Below, piece after piece: positions 24,936 to 33,767 of a stretch of DNA of 64,000 bases. A program made the translations under genes and the position numbers. The notes beneath the pieces were generated by a model that was given only the letters and a program-made list of their open reading frames with translations, had not been told where the DNA came from and searched no databases. This DNA is from Thermohalobaculum sp039026375 (GTDB taxonomy: Bacteria > Pseudomonadota > Alphaproteobacteria > Rhodobacterales > Rhodobacteraceae), in contig JBCCML010000022.1 of the NCBI GenBank assembly GCA_039026375.1, positions 3,910 through 67,909 of the forward strand. Reading direction: 5' to 3'. How positions within the stretch are numbered: the first letter of the stretch is position 1; every line of letters begins with the position of its first letter.

Positions 24936-25244
24936 CTAATCCTCGGGCTCCGTCGTGAACATCAGGGGGAAGTTCGCCTGCCGGCCCAGATCGTTGGCCT
25001 GCTCGGACTTGGTCTCGGCGATGTCTTTCGTGAACACAGCCACCACGCACGACCCCTTTTGGTGCGCGGTCAGCATCACGCCATAGGCTTGCTCGGGCCC
25101 CATGCCGAAAACAATGCGCAGCACCTCGGTAACAAATTCACGCGGCGTGTAGTCGTCGTTAAGCAAAATGACCTTATACATCTTCGGCCGCTCGACGCGC
25201 GGCTTCGCCTTGGGCTTTGGCGTGGCTATGTCGGTGCCGGTCAT
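24936..25244 (-). CDS. clpS: ATP-dependent Clp protease adaptor ClpS
   Basis: A 102-residue ClpS. A flexible Lys/Pro-rich N-terminus leads to a core starting KMYKVILLNDDYTPREFVTEVL, with the Asp-Asp pair and Asn of the N-degron pocket, then an AHQKGSCVV segment. It delivers N-end-rule substrates to ClpA; clpA is not in the window. Its 3' end is 3 bp from the unknown gene, and it is divergent from nhaA. Confidence 0.95.
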   Translation of the reverse strand: MTGTDIATPKPKAKPRVERPKMYKVILLNDDYTPREFVTEVLRIVFGMGPEQAYGVMLTAHQKGSCVVAVFTKDIAETKSEQANDLGRQANFPLMFTTEPED

Positions 25245-25341
25245 GGCCAGGATTTAGGGGAATGGCCTGCGGCGCCAATGCCAGGTGTTGTCGTGTTTTG
25301 GCAACCTTGTTCCGCTAGGTGGAAACTACTTGTAGCAAACC

Positions 25342-25361
25342 CCGACAGTTCTATCTGTCGG
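25342..25361 (+). promoter_or_regulatory. Hairpin in the nhaA leader
   Basis: A perfect 7-bp stem (CCGACAG with CTGTCGG, loop TTCTAT) lies 37 bases before the nhaA ATG, with a smaller TTCC/GGAA stem-loop upstream near 25311-25325. The structured leader is compatible with a cis-acting RNA; nhaA leaders in some bacteria are lithium riboswitches, but I cannot confirm a match. Confidence 0.4.
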
Positions 25362-25397
25362 AACTGTTGACCAAAATATTGCAAGGGAGCGCACGAA

Positions 25398-26594
25398 ATG
25401 GCCACAGCACAACCCGGAATGTCGACGGAGACGAAGGCTGGACTTGTCCTCGCCGCCGCCGCTTTGGCGGGCTTGCTGTTCGAGAACATTGCGTTCCTGA
25501 CACCTTATTATGATCTGCTTCTGGGTGCGAAGCTGACCGTCGCGCTGGAAGGGCTGATGTCAATCGACAAGCCACTTCTGCTGTGGATCAACGACGGCTT
25601 GATGGCGATCTTCTTCCTATTCGTCGCCCTCGAGATCAAGAAAGAGATCGTCGAAGGCGCGCTAAGTGACTGGCAACGCGCGGCTTTGCCTGTCTATGGT
25701 GCGATCGGTGGTATGGCGGTGCCGGCATTGGTCTTTATTGGCATCGTGGGCATCGACAGCGCCGAGGCGCGGGGCTGGGCGATCCCGGCCGCGACCGACA
25801 TCGCATTTGCGCTGGGGGTTCTGTCGCTTTTCGGAAATCGCGTTCCGCCGTCGCTGAAGGTCTTCCTCCTGGCCTTGGCGATCGTCGACGACCTCGCCGC
25901 CATCGCCATCATCGCAGTGTTCTACACGGCTGAGCTGTCGACCTCGGCCCTGGTCGTCGGTCTTGGCGGTTTGTCAGTTCTGATTGCGATGAACCTGATG
26001 GGCGTGCGCAGACTGTCATTCTACATTCTCGTCGGGATTGTTACCTGGGTATGCGTGCTGAAATCGGGCGTCCACGCGACGCTGGCTGGCGTGGCGCTGG
26101 GTTTTGCCATCCCGATCCGTCGCGACGACGAAGGTTATGCGCCGCTGATCTCGCTGAAATACGGCCTGATGCCGTGGGTCAGCTTCATGGTCATGCCGAT
26201 CTTCGCCTTCGCCAACGCCGGTGTGCCGCTGGGTAACCTGTCGGTGGCCGACCTCGGCGCGCCTCTGACGCTGGGCATCGCTGCTGGCCTGTTCATCGGT
26301 AAACAGATCGGTGTCTTCGGCATGGCCTATGGTGCGATCAAACTGGGTCTGGCCCGCGCGCCGGAGGGCAACCTGATGCAACTTTATGGTGTGTCATTGC
26401 TGGCCGGTATCGGCTTCACCATGAGCCTGTTCATCGGGACCTTGGCGTTCTCGGGTGTCGAAGAACAGAATGCCGTCCGGCTGGGCGTGCTTTCGGGCTC
26501 GTTGCTGTCGGGTGTTCTTGGTGCCGTGATGCTGTACATAGGTTCGCGCGAACCGCGTACGGTGGCCTCTGCACGTACCGTTCCAGGCGAGTAA
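25398..26594 (+). CDS. nhaA: Na+/H+ antiporter NhaA
   Basis: A 398-residue NhaA with 11-12 membrane helices. The unwound helix motif PAATDIAFALGVLSL (Asp134) and the paired aspartates D164-D165 in AIVDDLAAI are the ion-binding residues of the family. It exchanges sodium for protons and serves salt and pH tolerance, as expected in a marine bacterium. AGGGAG lies 9 nt before the ATG. Confidence 0.96.
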   Translation: MATAQPGMSTETKAGLVLAAAALAGLLFENIAFLTPYYDLLLGAKLTVALEGLMSIDKPLLLWINDGLMAIFFLFVALEIKKEIVEGALSDWQRAALPVYGAIGGMAVPALVFIGIVGIDSAEARGWAIPAATDIAFALGVLSLFGNRVPPSLKVFLLALAIVDDLAAIAIIAVFYTAELSTSALVVGLGGLSVLIAMNLMGVRRLSFYILVGIVTWVCVLKSGVHATLAGVALGFAIPIRRDDEGYAPLISLKYGLMPWVSFMVMPIFAFANAGVPLGNLSVADLGAPLTLGIAAGLFIGKQIGVFGMAYGAIKLGLARAPEGNLMQLYGVSLLAGIGFTMSLFIGTLAFSGVEEQNAVRLGVLSGSLLSGVLGAVMLYIGSREPRTVASARTVPGE

Positions 26595-26702
26595 CCGACC
26601 GTGATGTCGGGCGTGTCATAGTGATTTCACTTGCGCGCCCGCATCGCCTTGGCCACCATCAGCTTCTGTCCTTGCTGAACGCCTGAGGGGAGCAGCCATC
26701 TC

Positions 26703-27710
26703 GTGCCAACGACTGTTGCCGGATCAGAATTATTGGCTGGCGATGGACAGGACACGCTGATCGAGTTCCCGGATAACCGGCTGCTGATTGACCTGTGCGG
26801 CCAGTATGACCGCCACCTCACCCAGATCGAAAGCGCTTTTGGCACGGAAATCAGACGCCGTGGCAATGTACTCGCGATCCACGGAAACGAAGAGTCGCGG
26901 GAACATACGCGCCAAGTACTGGCCTCCTTGTACGAACGGCTGGAAGACGGGCGCACCGTCGAACCAGCCGACGTAGATGGCTTGATCCGCTTAGGCCCGG
27001 AACCGGAACCGGTTGAACGCCAGGAACAGCAGCTGGACATGTTTCCCGGCGGTCGCCTGGAAATCCGCACCCGCAAGAAGACGATCGAGCCACGCTCACC
27101 GACGCAACGCGCCTATTTCAGCGAGCTGTTCAACTCCGAGCTGGTCTTTGGCATTGGACCGGCGGGCACGGGCAAGACCTATCTGGCGGTGGCCGCCGCG
27201 GTCTCGATGTACCTGGACGGCCAAGTCGACAAGATCATCCTCTCGCGTCCCGCGGTCGAGGCGGGCGAGCGCCTTGGCTTTCTGCCCGGCACCGAAAAGG
27301 AGAAGATGGACCCCTATATGCGCCCGCTCTACGACGCGCTGGGGGACATGCTGCCGGGTAAGCAGGTCACCAAGATGATGGAGGAGGGCAAGCTGGAGAT
27401 CGCGCCCCTTGCCTTCATGCGCGGCAGGACCCTGGCGCGCGCCTTCGTGGTGCTGGACGAGGCGCAGAACACCACCGAGATGCAGATGAAGATGTTCCTC
27501 ACCCGTTTGGGCGAGGACAGCCGCATGGCGATCACCGGCGACCCGACCCAGATCGACCTGCCGCGCGGCACGCGCTCGGGCCTGGTGCAGGCGTTGTCGA
27601 TCCTGAACGGGGTGCGGGGCATCGGCTTTGTGCATTTTTCGGCCACCGACGTGGTGCGCCACCCGCTGGTCGCCCGCATTGTCGAGGCCTACGGCCGCGA
27701 CACCTCTTGA
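26703..27710 (+). CDS. ybeZ: PhoH-family ATPase YbeZ
   Basis: A 335-residue PhoH protein. The N-terminal half has a KH-like region (30-80), then an ATPase with Walker A GPAGTGKT (152-159), an ILSRPAVEAGERLGFLPG motif and Walker B FVVLDEAQN. It starts at a GTG with GGGGAG upstream. YbeZ partners YbeY in 16S rRNA maturation. Its end overlaps the ybeY start by TTGA. Confidence 0.93.
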   Translation: MPTTVAGSELLAGDGQDTLIEFPDNRLLIDLCGQYDRHLTQIESAFGTEIRRRGNVLAIHGNEESREHTRQVLASLYERLEDGRTVEPADVDGLIRLGPEPEPVERQEQQLDMFPGGRLEIRTRKKTIEPRSPTQRAYFSELFNSELVFGIGPAGTGKTYLAVAAAVSMYLDGQVDKIILSRPAVEAGERLGFLPGTEKEKMDPYMRPLYDALGDMLPGKQVTKMMEEGKLEIAPLAFMRGRTLARAFVVLDEAQNTTEMQMKMFLTRLGEDSRMAITGDPTQIDLPRGTRSGLVQALSILNGVRGIGFVHFSATDVVRHPLVARIVEAYGRDTS

Positions 27711-28222
27711 ACGACAGCCCCGTCGAGCTGGTGATTGAAGAGCCTGCCTGGCTGCAGGCGATACCCGATCTCCAGGACCTTGCAACGACGGCTGTCACTG
27801 CGGGTCTGGCCGCGGCCAAGCTGGCACCGAGTGGCGTCAGCATTGCGCTCCTCGCCTGTGATGATGCGCGGATCGCTGAACTCAATGGCGAATTTCGCGA
27901 CAAGACGAGCGCCACGAACGTGCTGTCTTGGCCCGCGTTCGACCTTGCCCCTGACGCCCCAGGCCAGACGCCACCAGCGCCTGATCTGGCAGGCTGGCCC
28001 AGCCCAGCACCGCTGGGTGATGTGGCCATTGCGCTGCAGACCTGCACCCACGAAGCCACCAAAGCCGGCCTGCCCTTGAAAAATCATTGCATGCACCTGA
28101 TTTTACACGGCACACTGCATTTACTTGGCTATGATCATCAGACGGTGCCGGATGCCGAACTCATGGAAGGGATGGAACGCCAAGCGCTCGCGCGGCTCGG
28201 TCTTCCTGACCCATACGCCTGA
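27707..28222 (+). CDS. ybeY: Endoribonuclease YbeY (16S rRNA maturation)
   Basis: A 171-residue YbeY starting at a TTG inside the ybeZ end (TTGA). The zinc motif HGTLHLLGYDH (134-144) holds the three metal histidines, and the substrate Arg-rich loop is replaced by a Thr-Asn-Val-Leu-Ser motif near 70. It is a single-strand RNase in rRNA 3' processing and quality control. Confidence 0.95.
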   Translation: MNDSPVELVIEEPAWLQAIPDLQDLATTAVTAGLAAAKLAPSGVSIALLACDDARIAELNGEFRDKTSATNVLSWPAFDLAPDAPGQTPPAPDLAGWPSPAPLGDVAIALQTCTHEATKAGLPLKNHCMHLILHGTLHLLGYDHQTVPDAELMEGMERQALARLGLPDPYA

Positions 28223-28236
28223 GACGCGATCCAACC

Positions 28237-29217
28237 ATGTCAGGACCCCCATCGGAAATGGACCACGATAAGTCGACCTCCGAAGATGGCTCGCCCGACG
28301 GCGAGCCGTCGGACAGTCACCCATCATCGCAAAACACACCGCCTATTGCTGAAGAACAGCCGTCCCTGATCGAGCGATTGCTTGGTTGGTCCGGTAACGG
28401 CAATGGCGAGGACGGCAACGCAGACAGCCAGGCGCTTGGCCCGGCCTTTCGCGAAAGCTCCCCTGCCGAGCTGACGATGGTCAGCAACATCATCCGCTTG
28501 CGGGAGCTGCGGGTGCTGGACGTGATGACACCGCGCGCCGACATTGTCGCGATCCCAGAGGATGCCACCTTGGAAGAGGTGATCGGCGTCTTCCAGGGCG
28601 GCTCGCTATCGCGGCTGCCGGTCTATCGCGAGACGTTGGACGATCCGCAGGGCTTCGTGCACCTGAAGGACCTGGCGCTGAACTTCGGGTTCGGCTGCGC
28701 CGAGGACGCCACGGATTTCCATCTGGATGCCTACGTCCGCCCGGCCTTGTTCGTGCCGCCATCGATGCGGATCGCCGCCCTGTTGCAGAAGATGCAGGGC
28801 GACCGGGTCCACATGGCCCTGGTGATCGACGAGTTCGGCGGCGTCGATGGCTTGGTGACCATCGAAGACCTGGTCGAACAAATCGTCGGCGACATCGAAG
28901 ACGAACATGACGCACGAGACGCGGCGGAGTGGACGGAAGACAAAGACGGCAGCTGGCTGGTCCAGGCCCGCGCTGATGTCCGCGAGTTCCAAGAGGCCGC
29001 TGGCCTGTCGCTGTTGACCGAGGATTGGGAAGAGGAGGTCGACACGATGGGCGGCCTGGTCTTCATGTTGGCTAATCGCGTGCCGACCCGGGGCGAGGTG
29101 ATCCTGCACCCGGACGGCTACGAGTTGGAAATCGTCGACGCCGACCCCCGCCGGATCAAGCGGGTCCGCCTGCGCGACAGCAACGGCAGCGGCGTACTGG
29201 GGCAAGCAGCGGAATAG
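28237..29217 (+). CDS. ybeX: CBS-domain protein of the CorC/YbeX family
   Basis: A 326-residue soluble protein. An acidic, low-complexity N-terminus (1-60) precedes a CBS pair (about 85-210, with VMTPRADI and VDGLVTIEDLVEQIVGDIEDEH) and a CorC_HlyC transport-associated domain at the end. CorC is linked to magnesium/cobalt homeostasis, while YbeX has been connected with ribosome metabolism. It sits 14 bp after ybeY and 7 bp before lnt, as in the classic ybeZ-ybeY-ybeX-lnt cluster. Confidence 0.92.
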   Translation: MSGPPSEMDHDKSTSEDGSPDGEPSDSHPSSQNTPPIAEEQPSLIERLLGWSGNGNGEDGNADSQALGPAFRESSPAELTMVSNIIRLRELRVLDVMTPRADIVAIPEDATLEEVIGVFQGGSLSRLPVYRETLDDPQGFVHLKDLALNFGFGCAEDATDFHLDAYVRPALFVPPSMRIAALLQKMQGDRVHMALVIDEFGGVDGLVTIEDLVEQIVGDIEDEHDARDAAEWTEDKDGSWLVQARADVREFQEAAGLSLLTEDWEEEVDTMGGLVFMLANRVPTRGEVILHPDGYELEIVDADPRRIKRVRLRDSNGSGVLGQAAE

Positions 29218-29224
29218 ACCGACC

Positions 29225-30775
29225 ATGCGCGCGACGGAATGGATAGCGTCGCGCGGGCACTGGTCTCGGCGCGGCCTGGCCTTTGTGGCCGGGGCCGTCA
29301 TGACCGCGGGACACGCCCCGATTGATGTCCCCTGGGCCCTGTTCGTGGACGTTCCCATACTGGCGCTGCTGGTCGCATCGGCCCCGACTTGGCGCGCCGC
29401 TGCAGGGTTGGGCTGGTTCGCGGGCTTCGGCTACTTCGTCACCGGCCTGCACTGGATCGGCTATGCCTTTCTGGTGGACCCGGACCGCTTCGCCTGGTTG
29501 CTGCCCTTAGGGACGGCAGCGCTGCCGGCCGGGCTGGCACTGTTCTGGTGCATGGCGTTCGGCCTGGCCCGCCGGTTCTGGCCAAGCCATGTGGTGGGCG
29601 GGATCATCTGGCTCAGCGCCATATGGACGCTGGCAGAATTTGCCCGCGGCAACATCCTGACCGGCCTGCCCTGGGCACTGCCGGGCTACGTCTGGGTCGA
29701 AACGCCTGTCATGCAGATGGCTGCATTCGTCGGCCCCTATGCGGTGACCCTCGGCACCCTGATCATCTGCACCTTACCTGCCGTGTTTCTAAGCCTGAGC
29801 GGGCGGTGGCGGGTCATGGGCCTGATACTGCCCGCATTGATCGTTGGGCTGTCCTGGGTGGCGGGTGTCAGCCGCAGTCCCGCGGAGACGGCCTATAAAG
29901 CTGACGCCCCCGTCATCCGCGTCGTCCAACCCAATGCGCCACAAGCGCTGAAATGGCATCCTGACCATTGGCAACGCTACTACCTGCGCGCTTTGACGGC
30001 CACCGCCGCGACCCCTGACGCAGCGCTCGGCCCGGCTGACATCGTCATCTGGCCCGAGGCGACGCTGCGGCTGGTCCCGGAGCTGAACGGCGAGGAGATG
30101 ATCCGCATCGCCGAGGCGGGCGGCGATGCGCATGTTCTGTTCGGCGCCCTTTTTGGGGAGGTGCAGGGCAACGACATCCAATGGGCCAATGCGATGGTGA
30201 CGCTGTCCCCGGACGGCGAGATCCGCGACCTCTACCGCAAGCATCATCTGGTCCCGTTCGGCGAGTATCTGCCGATGGAGCCGCTGTTTACCGCGTTGGG
30301 TCTCAGCCAGTTCGCCATCACGGGCAACCTGCGGCGTGGGTCCGGCCCCCAGACCGTTAGAATCCCAGGGCTGCCGGCATACTCGCCGCTGATATGTTAC
30401 GAGGCGATCTTTCCGGGCGCGGTCGTGGGAGACACCCGCCCCGATTGGTTGTTGCAACCGACAAACGATGCCTGGTTCGGCCCCTTCGCCGGTCCGCGCC
30501 AGCACCTGGCCCAGGCGCGCATCCGGGCGATCGAACAAGGTCTGCCGATGGTGCGCGCTGCCAATACGGGTATTTCGGCCGTGATCGATCCGCATGGCCG
30601 GATCATTACGGCGCTACCACTGGATACGGACGGCTACGCGGATGCTCGGCTACCATCCGCCCTGCCGCCGACGCTCTATGCCCAGCTTGGCGATTGGCCG
30701 TTCTGGGCGATGATTTTGCTCTGTTTGGGCGCCAGTCAGCTGTTTCGCTCGGGCCAGGGGCGCAGTATCGGTTGA
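29225..30775 (+). CDS. lnt: Apolipoprotein N-acyltransferase
   Basis: A 516-residue inner-membrane enzyme. About six N-terminal helices are followed by a carbon-nitrogen hydrolase domain with the catalytic triad E278 (WPEAT), K339 (YRKHHLVPFGEY) and C391 (LICYEAIF), and a C-terminal helix. It adds the third acyl chain to lipoproteins. It is translated in line with ybeX, 7 bp downstream. Confidence 0.95.
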   Translation: MRATEWIASRGHWSRRGLAFVAGAVMTAGHAPIDVPWALFVDVPILALLVASAPTWRAAAGLGWFAGFGYFVTGLHWIGYAFLVDPDRFAWLLPLGTAALPAGLALFWCMAFGLARRFWPSHVVGGIIWLSAIWTLAEFARGNILTGLPWALPGYVWVETPVMQMAAFVGPYAVTLGTLIICTLPAVFLSLSGRWRVMGLILPALIVGLSWVAGVSRSPAETAYKADAPVIRVVQPNAPQALKWHPDHWQRYYLRALTATAATPDAALGPADIVIWPEATLRLVPELNGEEMIRIAEAGGDAHVLFGALFGEVQGNDIQWANAMVTLSPDGEIRDLYRKHHLVPFGEYLPMEPLFTALGLSQFAITGNLRRGSGPQTVRIPGLPAYSPLICYEAIFPGAVVGDTRPDWLLQPTNDAWFGPFAGPRQHLAQARIRAIEQGLPMVRAANTGISAVIDPHGRIITALPLDTDGYADARLPSALPPTLYAQLGDWPFWAMILLCLGASQLFRSGQGRSIG

Positions 30776-30868
30776 CCGCGCTATTTCGCCGTGCGACATC
30801 CCGCGGCCAATCCGGCGCGCAGAAGCCTCGCGCGTCGTGTCTCATAAGATGCCAGGGAGTGCCCCGAC

Positions 30869-32041
30869 ATGTCTCGTAGCGATAACCTGTTCACGTCCGA
30901 ATCCGTGTCCGAGGGCCACCCCGACAAGGTCTGTGATCAGATCTCAGACGCCGTCATCGACATGATCCTGGCCCGTGAGCCCGAGGCCCGGGTTGCCTGC
31001 GAGACGGCCGCCACCACGAATAAGGTCGTGCTGATGGGCGAGGTAAAGATCTCGGGCGAGAATGCCGTTTCGGACGACGAGTTCATCGAGGACGCGCGCA
31101 AGACGATCCAGCGGATCGGCTACATGCAGAAGGGCTTTCACTTCAAGACGTGCTCAATCGACTGCTACCTGCACGAGCAATCCGCCGACATCGCTCAGGG
31201 GGTCGACGCTGCCGACAACAAGGACGAAGGCGCAGGCGACCAGGGCATCATGTTCGGCTATGCCACAAACGAGACGCCCGAGCTGATGCCGGCGCCGATC
31301 CAGTACTCGCACCGGATTCTGCGACTGATGGCCGAGGCGCGCCACTCGGGCGAACGCCCTGAGTTCGGCCCCGACTCGAAAAGCCAGGTCACGATGGAAT
31401 ACCGCGACGGTAAACCGGTACGCGCCCACACCATCGTTGTTTCGACACAGCACGCCGAGGGGCTGGAGTCGGGCGACATCCGCAAGCTGGTCGAGCCGTA
31501 TGCCCATGCGGCGATGCCCGAAGGGATGATCGACGACGACACGGTTTGGCACGTGAACCCGACCGGGCGCTTCGTAATCGGAGGGCCGGACGGTGACGCG
31601 GGCCTGACCGGGCGCAAAATTATCGTCGATACCTATGGCGGCGCAGCCCCGCACGGTGGTGGCGCGTTCTCGGGCAAGGACCCGACGAAGGTGGACCGCT
31701 CGGCCGCTTACGCCGCCCGCTATGTGGCAAAGAACGTCGTGGCCGCCGGGCTTGCAGACAAGGCCTGCATCCAGCTTTCCTACGCTATTGGCGTGCCGGA
31801 GCCGCTGTCCATCTACCTGGATTGCTACGGCACCGAGCAGGAAGACCCCGCAAAGATCGAGCAGGCCATTCGCGAAGTCGTCAGCCTGACACCGCGCGGC
31901 ATCCGAACACGTCTTGGCCTGAACAAGCCGATCTACCAGCGAACCGCAGCCTACGGCCACTTTGGCCGCGAGCCGGACGCCGAAGGTGGGTTCTCCTGGG
32001 AGAAGACCGACCTGGTAGACGCGCTGAAGGCCGCGATCTGA
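30869..32041 (+). CDS. metK: S-adenosylmethionine synthase
   Basis: A 390-residue MetK with the signature motifs GHPDKVCDQISDA, GAGDQGIMFGYATNE and GGGAFSGKDPTKVDRSAAY. It makes S-adenosylmethionine from methionine and ATP. Several SAM users are nearby (miaB, trmB), and mtnP removes a SAM by-product. A 93-bp gap separates it from lnt; I found no convincing SAM riboswitch there. The stop is followed by a hairpin that covers the next gene's ribosome site. Confidence 0.97.
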   Translation: MSRSDNLFTSESVSEGHPDKVCDQISDAVIDMILAREPEARVACETAATTNKVVLMGEVKISGENAVSDDEFIEDARKTIQRIGYMQKGFHFKTCSIDCYLHEQSADIAQGVDAADNKDEGAGDQGIMFGYATNETPELMPAPIQYSHRILRLMAEARHSGERPEFGPDSKSQVTMEYRDGKPVRAHTIVVSTQHAEGLESGDIRKLVEPYAHAAMPEGMIDDDTVWHVNPTGRFVIGGPDGDAGLTGRKIIVDTYGGAAPHGGGAFSGKDPTKVDRSAAYAARYVAKNVVAAGLADKACIQLSYAIGVPEPLSIYLDCYGTEQEDPAKIEQAIREVVSLTPRGIRTRLGLNKPIYQRTAAYGHFGREPDAEGGFSWEKTDLVDALKAAI

Positions 32042-32056
32042 TGATTTAATGGGCGT

Positions 32057-32094
32057 GTCATCCGTTGCGGGCTGACTGCCCGCAGGAGGATGAC
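32057..32094 (+). promoter_or_regulatory. Hairpin that can hide the ribosome site of the 32095 gene
   Basis: Outer arms GTCATCC (32057-32063) and GGATGAC (32088-32094) and inner arms TGCGGGC (32066-32072) and GCCCGCA (32078-32084), loop TGACT, form one long stem. The AGGAGG site lies in the 3' side and the ATG follows directly, so the stem would block translation when folded. Confidence 0.65.
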
Positions 32095-32592
32095 ATGACC
32101 CACCTCTATCCGTTACGGGCCTTCCACCCCGAAGACTGCGCCGCGATGGCGATCCTGCACAGTGCGGCCATCCTGGCTGTATCCCACCGGTTTTACTCGA
32201 AGCGTCAATTACAAAGCTGGGCCTATGGCCTGGATGCGTCGTCATATGAGCGCATCACAGCTGGCGAAGAGCATTGCGCCGTCTGCGAAGATCCGGGGGG
32301 TGCCCTCTGCGGTTTCTGCAGTTTCCAGTTCAGATCGGATGGCGACGGACAGATCGCGTCGCTATACGTGCACCCAGATCAACAGGGTTTCGGTATCGGA
32401 GCCCGACTATTGCTCGGCGCGGAGAGGGACTTGGCCGCCAACAACATCTCGACGATCGTGATCGAAGCCAGCCTGTCAGCGGTGCCGTTCTATCTGAACC
32501 ATGGATATCTGGCCGAGCATCGGGGCCAAAGCCAAACGCGCGGGGGCCTGTCGATACCCGTGCGCTGGATGCGGAAGGCGTTGGCAGCGTGA
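32095..32592 (+). CDS. GNAT-family N-acetyltransferase
   Basis: A 165-residue GNAT protein with the VHPDQQGFGIGARLL acetyl-CoA motif and a C-terminal FYLNHGY motif. AGGAGG lies 7 nt before the ATG at 32095. Its stop overlaps the trmB GTG (GTGA), so the two are coupled between metK and trmB. Substrate unknown. Confidence 0.82.
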   Translation: MTHLYPLRAFHPEDCAAMAILHSAAILAVSHRFYSKRQLQSWAYGLDASSYERITAGEEHCAVCEDPGGALCGFCSFQFRSDGDGQIASLYVHPDQQGFGIGARLLLGAERDLAANNISTIVIEASLSAVPFYLNHGYLAEHRGQSQTRGGLSIPVRWMRKALAA

Positions 32593-33308
32593 GCCGGCCT
32601 GAGCGGCCCGACGGTGCGCCATGGCGCAACTTCTACGGCAGGCGCCACGGCAAAAAGTTGCGCAAGGGCCAGGCAGATCTGTTGGACACACACCTGGCCG
32701 AATTGGCGCCGCCGGGTTTGAGTTGGGCGGACAACCCAGAACGCCACCCCTTGGATCTGGCGGCGCTTTACCCCAAAGCGCGCGAGGTTTGGCTGGAGAT
32801 CGGCTTTGGCGGCGGCGAGCACATGCTGGCCCAAGCTCAGGCCAATCCGGATGTGCAGATCATCGGAGCCGAGCCTTTCATCAACGGCGTCGCCAAGCTG
32901 TTGGCGGCGATCGAGCGCGCGGGAGTCACGAACCTGTCGGTCACCAGCGAAGACGCACGCAATGTCCTGGATGTGCTGCCGGCGGGATCACTGGGACGGG
33001 CCTTCCTGTTGTACCCCGACCCCTGGCCGAAGGCGCGTCACCACAAGCGGCGCTTCGCCAACCCGGAACAACTGGTGCCCCTGGCGCGCGCCATGGCGCC
33101 GGGGGCCACGCTGCGCATCGCGACGGATATCGAGGATTACGTTCGCCACACATTGTCGGTGATGGCACGACTAGAACAGTTTCAATGGGTAGCCGACGGG
33201 CCGTCAGATTGGCGGCAACCATGGTCGGATTGGCCTGGAACTCGCTACGAAGCTAAAGCGTTGCGCGAAGGGCGGCGCCCCTGCTACCTGACGTTCGTTA
33301 AGTCCTGA
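32589..33308 (+). CDS. trmB: tRNA (guanine-N7-)-methyltransferase
   Basis: A 239-residue TrmB. The SAM motif IGFGGGEH is at 71-78, then a GAEPFINGVAKLL segment and the YPDPWPKARHHKRR signature of the family. It forms m7G46 in tRNAs. The GTG start overlaps the upstream stop by GTGA; longer frames upstream are shadows of the GNAT gene. Confidence 0.95.
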   Translation: MSRPERPDGAPWRNFYGRRHGKKLRKGQADLLDTHLAELAPPGLSWADNPERHPLDLAALYPKAREVWLEIGFGGGEHMLAQAQANPDVQIIGAEPFINGVAKLLAAIERAGVTNLSVTSEDARNVLDVLPAGSLGRAFLLYPDPWPKARHHKRRFANPEQLVPLARAMAPGATLRIATDIEDYVRHTLSVMARLEQFQWVADGPSDWRQPWSDWPGTRYEAKALREGRRPCYLTFVKS

Positions 33309-33317
33309 AAGAGCCCG

Positions 33318-33680
33318 TCAGTCGCCCGAGACCAGCTGTCGTTTCGTGTCGACGGGACCTTGCTGTATCGAAAGACGGCTTCCGTCTCGGATGATCGTAA
33401 TTTGCTGGGGTTCCACATCATCGGCGCCCAGCACAATCCTATGAGTCTGGCTGGACCGCAGCGGCACCCGCACCCGCATCACGTCGCCCTCTGGATCACT
33501 GATCAACAGCGTCACGCGGTAGATGTCGTCCTCGACGACGTAGAACGCCATGATCTCGCTGTTTTGGCCAACTAAACGGATTGTATCCTGAGCACCTGCG
33601 AACGTGCGCTCAACTGCGCCAACTGCTGGCGACACAAATGCCAATGCAAGAACTAATATCGATGCAGCAAGACGTTTCAT
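33318..33680 (-). CDS. Small exported protein, paralogue A
   Basis: A 120-residue protein with a clear signal peptide (about 1-21, ending SPAVGA). The mature part has a GQNSEIMAFYVVEDDIYRVT beta-rich stretch and an SSQTHRIVLG segment. GGAGG precedes the ATG. It is convergent with trmB (9-bp gap). It shows clear similarity in order and residues to the protein at 33768-34154. Function unknown; periplasmic location likely. Confidence 0.75.
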   Translation of the reverse strand: MKRLAASILVLALAFVSPAVGAVERTFAGAQDTIRLVGQNSEIMAFYVVEDDIYRVTLLISDPEGDVMRVRVPLRSSQTHRIVLGADDVEPQQITIIRDGSRLSIQQGPVDTKRQLVSGD

Positions 33681-33767
33681 GGCAACCTCCCTGTTTGGGA
33701 CGCAGCCTTTTTGGCGCGAACCTACACACCTGCTCTGTGAGGATTGTTACAAGCAGCGATTACGAGC

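Noticed and set aside
30776..30868. Possible SAM or SAM/SAH riboswitch before metK
   Set aside because: The gap has a small GCGCG/CGCGC hairpin, but I could not find the conserved loop and anti-ribosome-site pairing of the known classes. A covariance search would decide.
31154..32245. A 363-codon reverse-strand frame over metK
   Set aside because: metK is intact on the other strand; the reverse frame is low-complexity and runs across the metK/GNAT gap.
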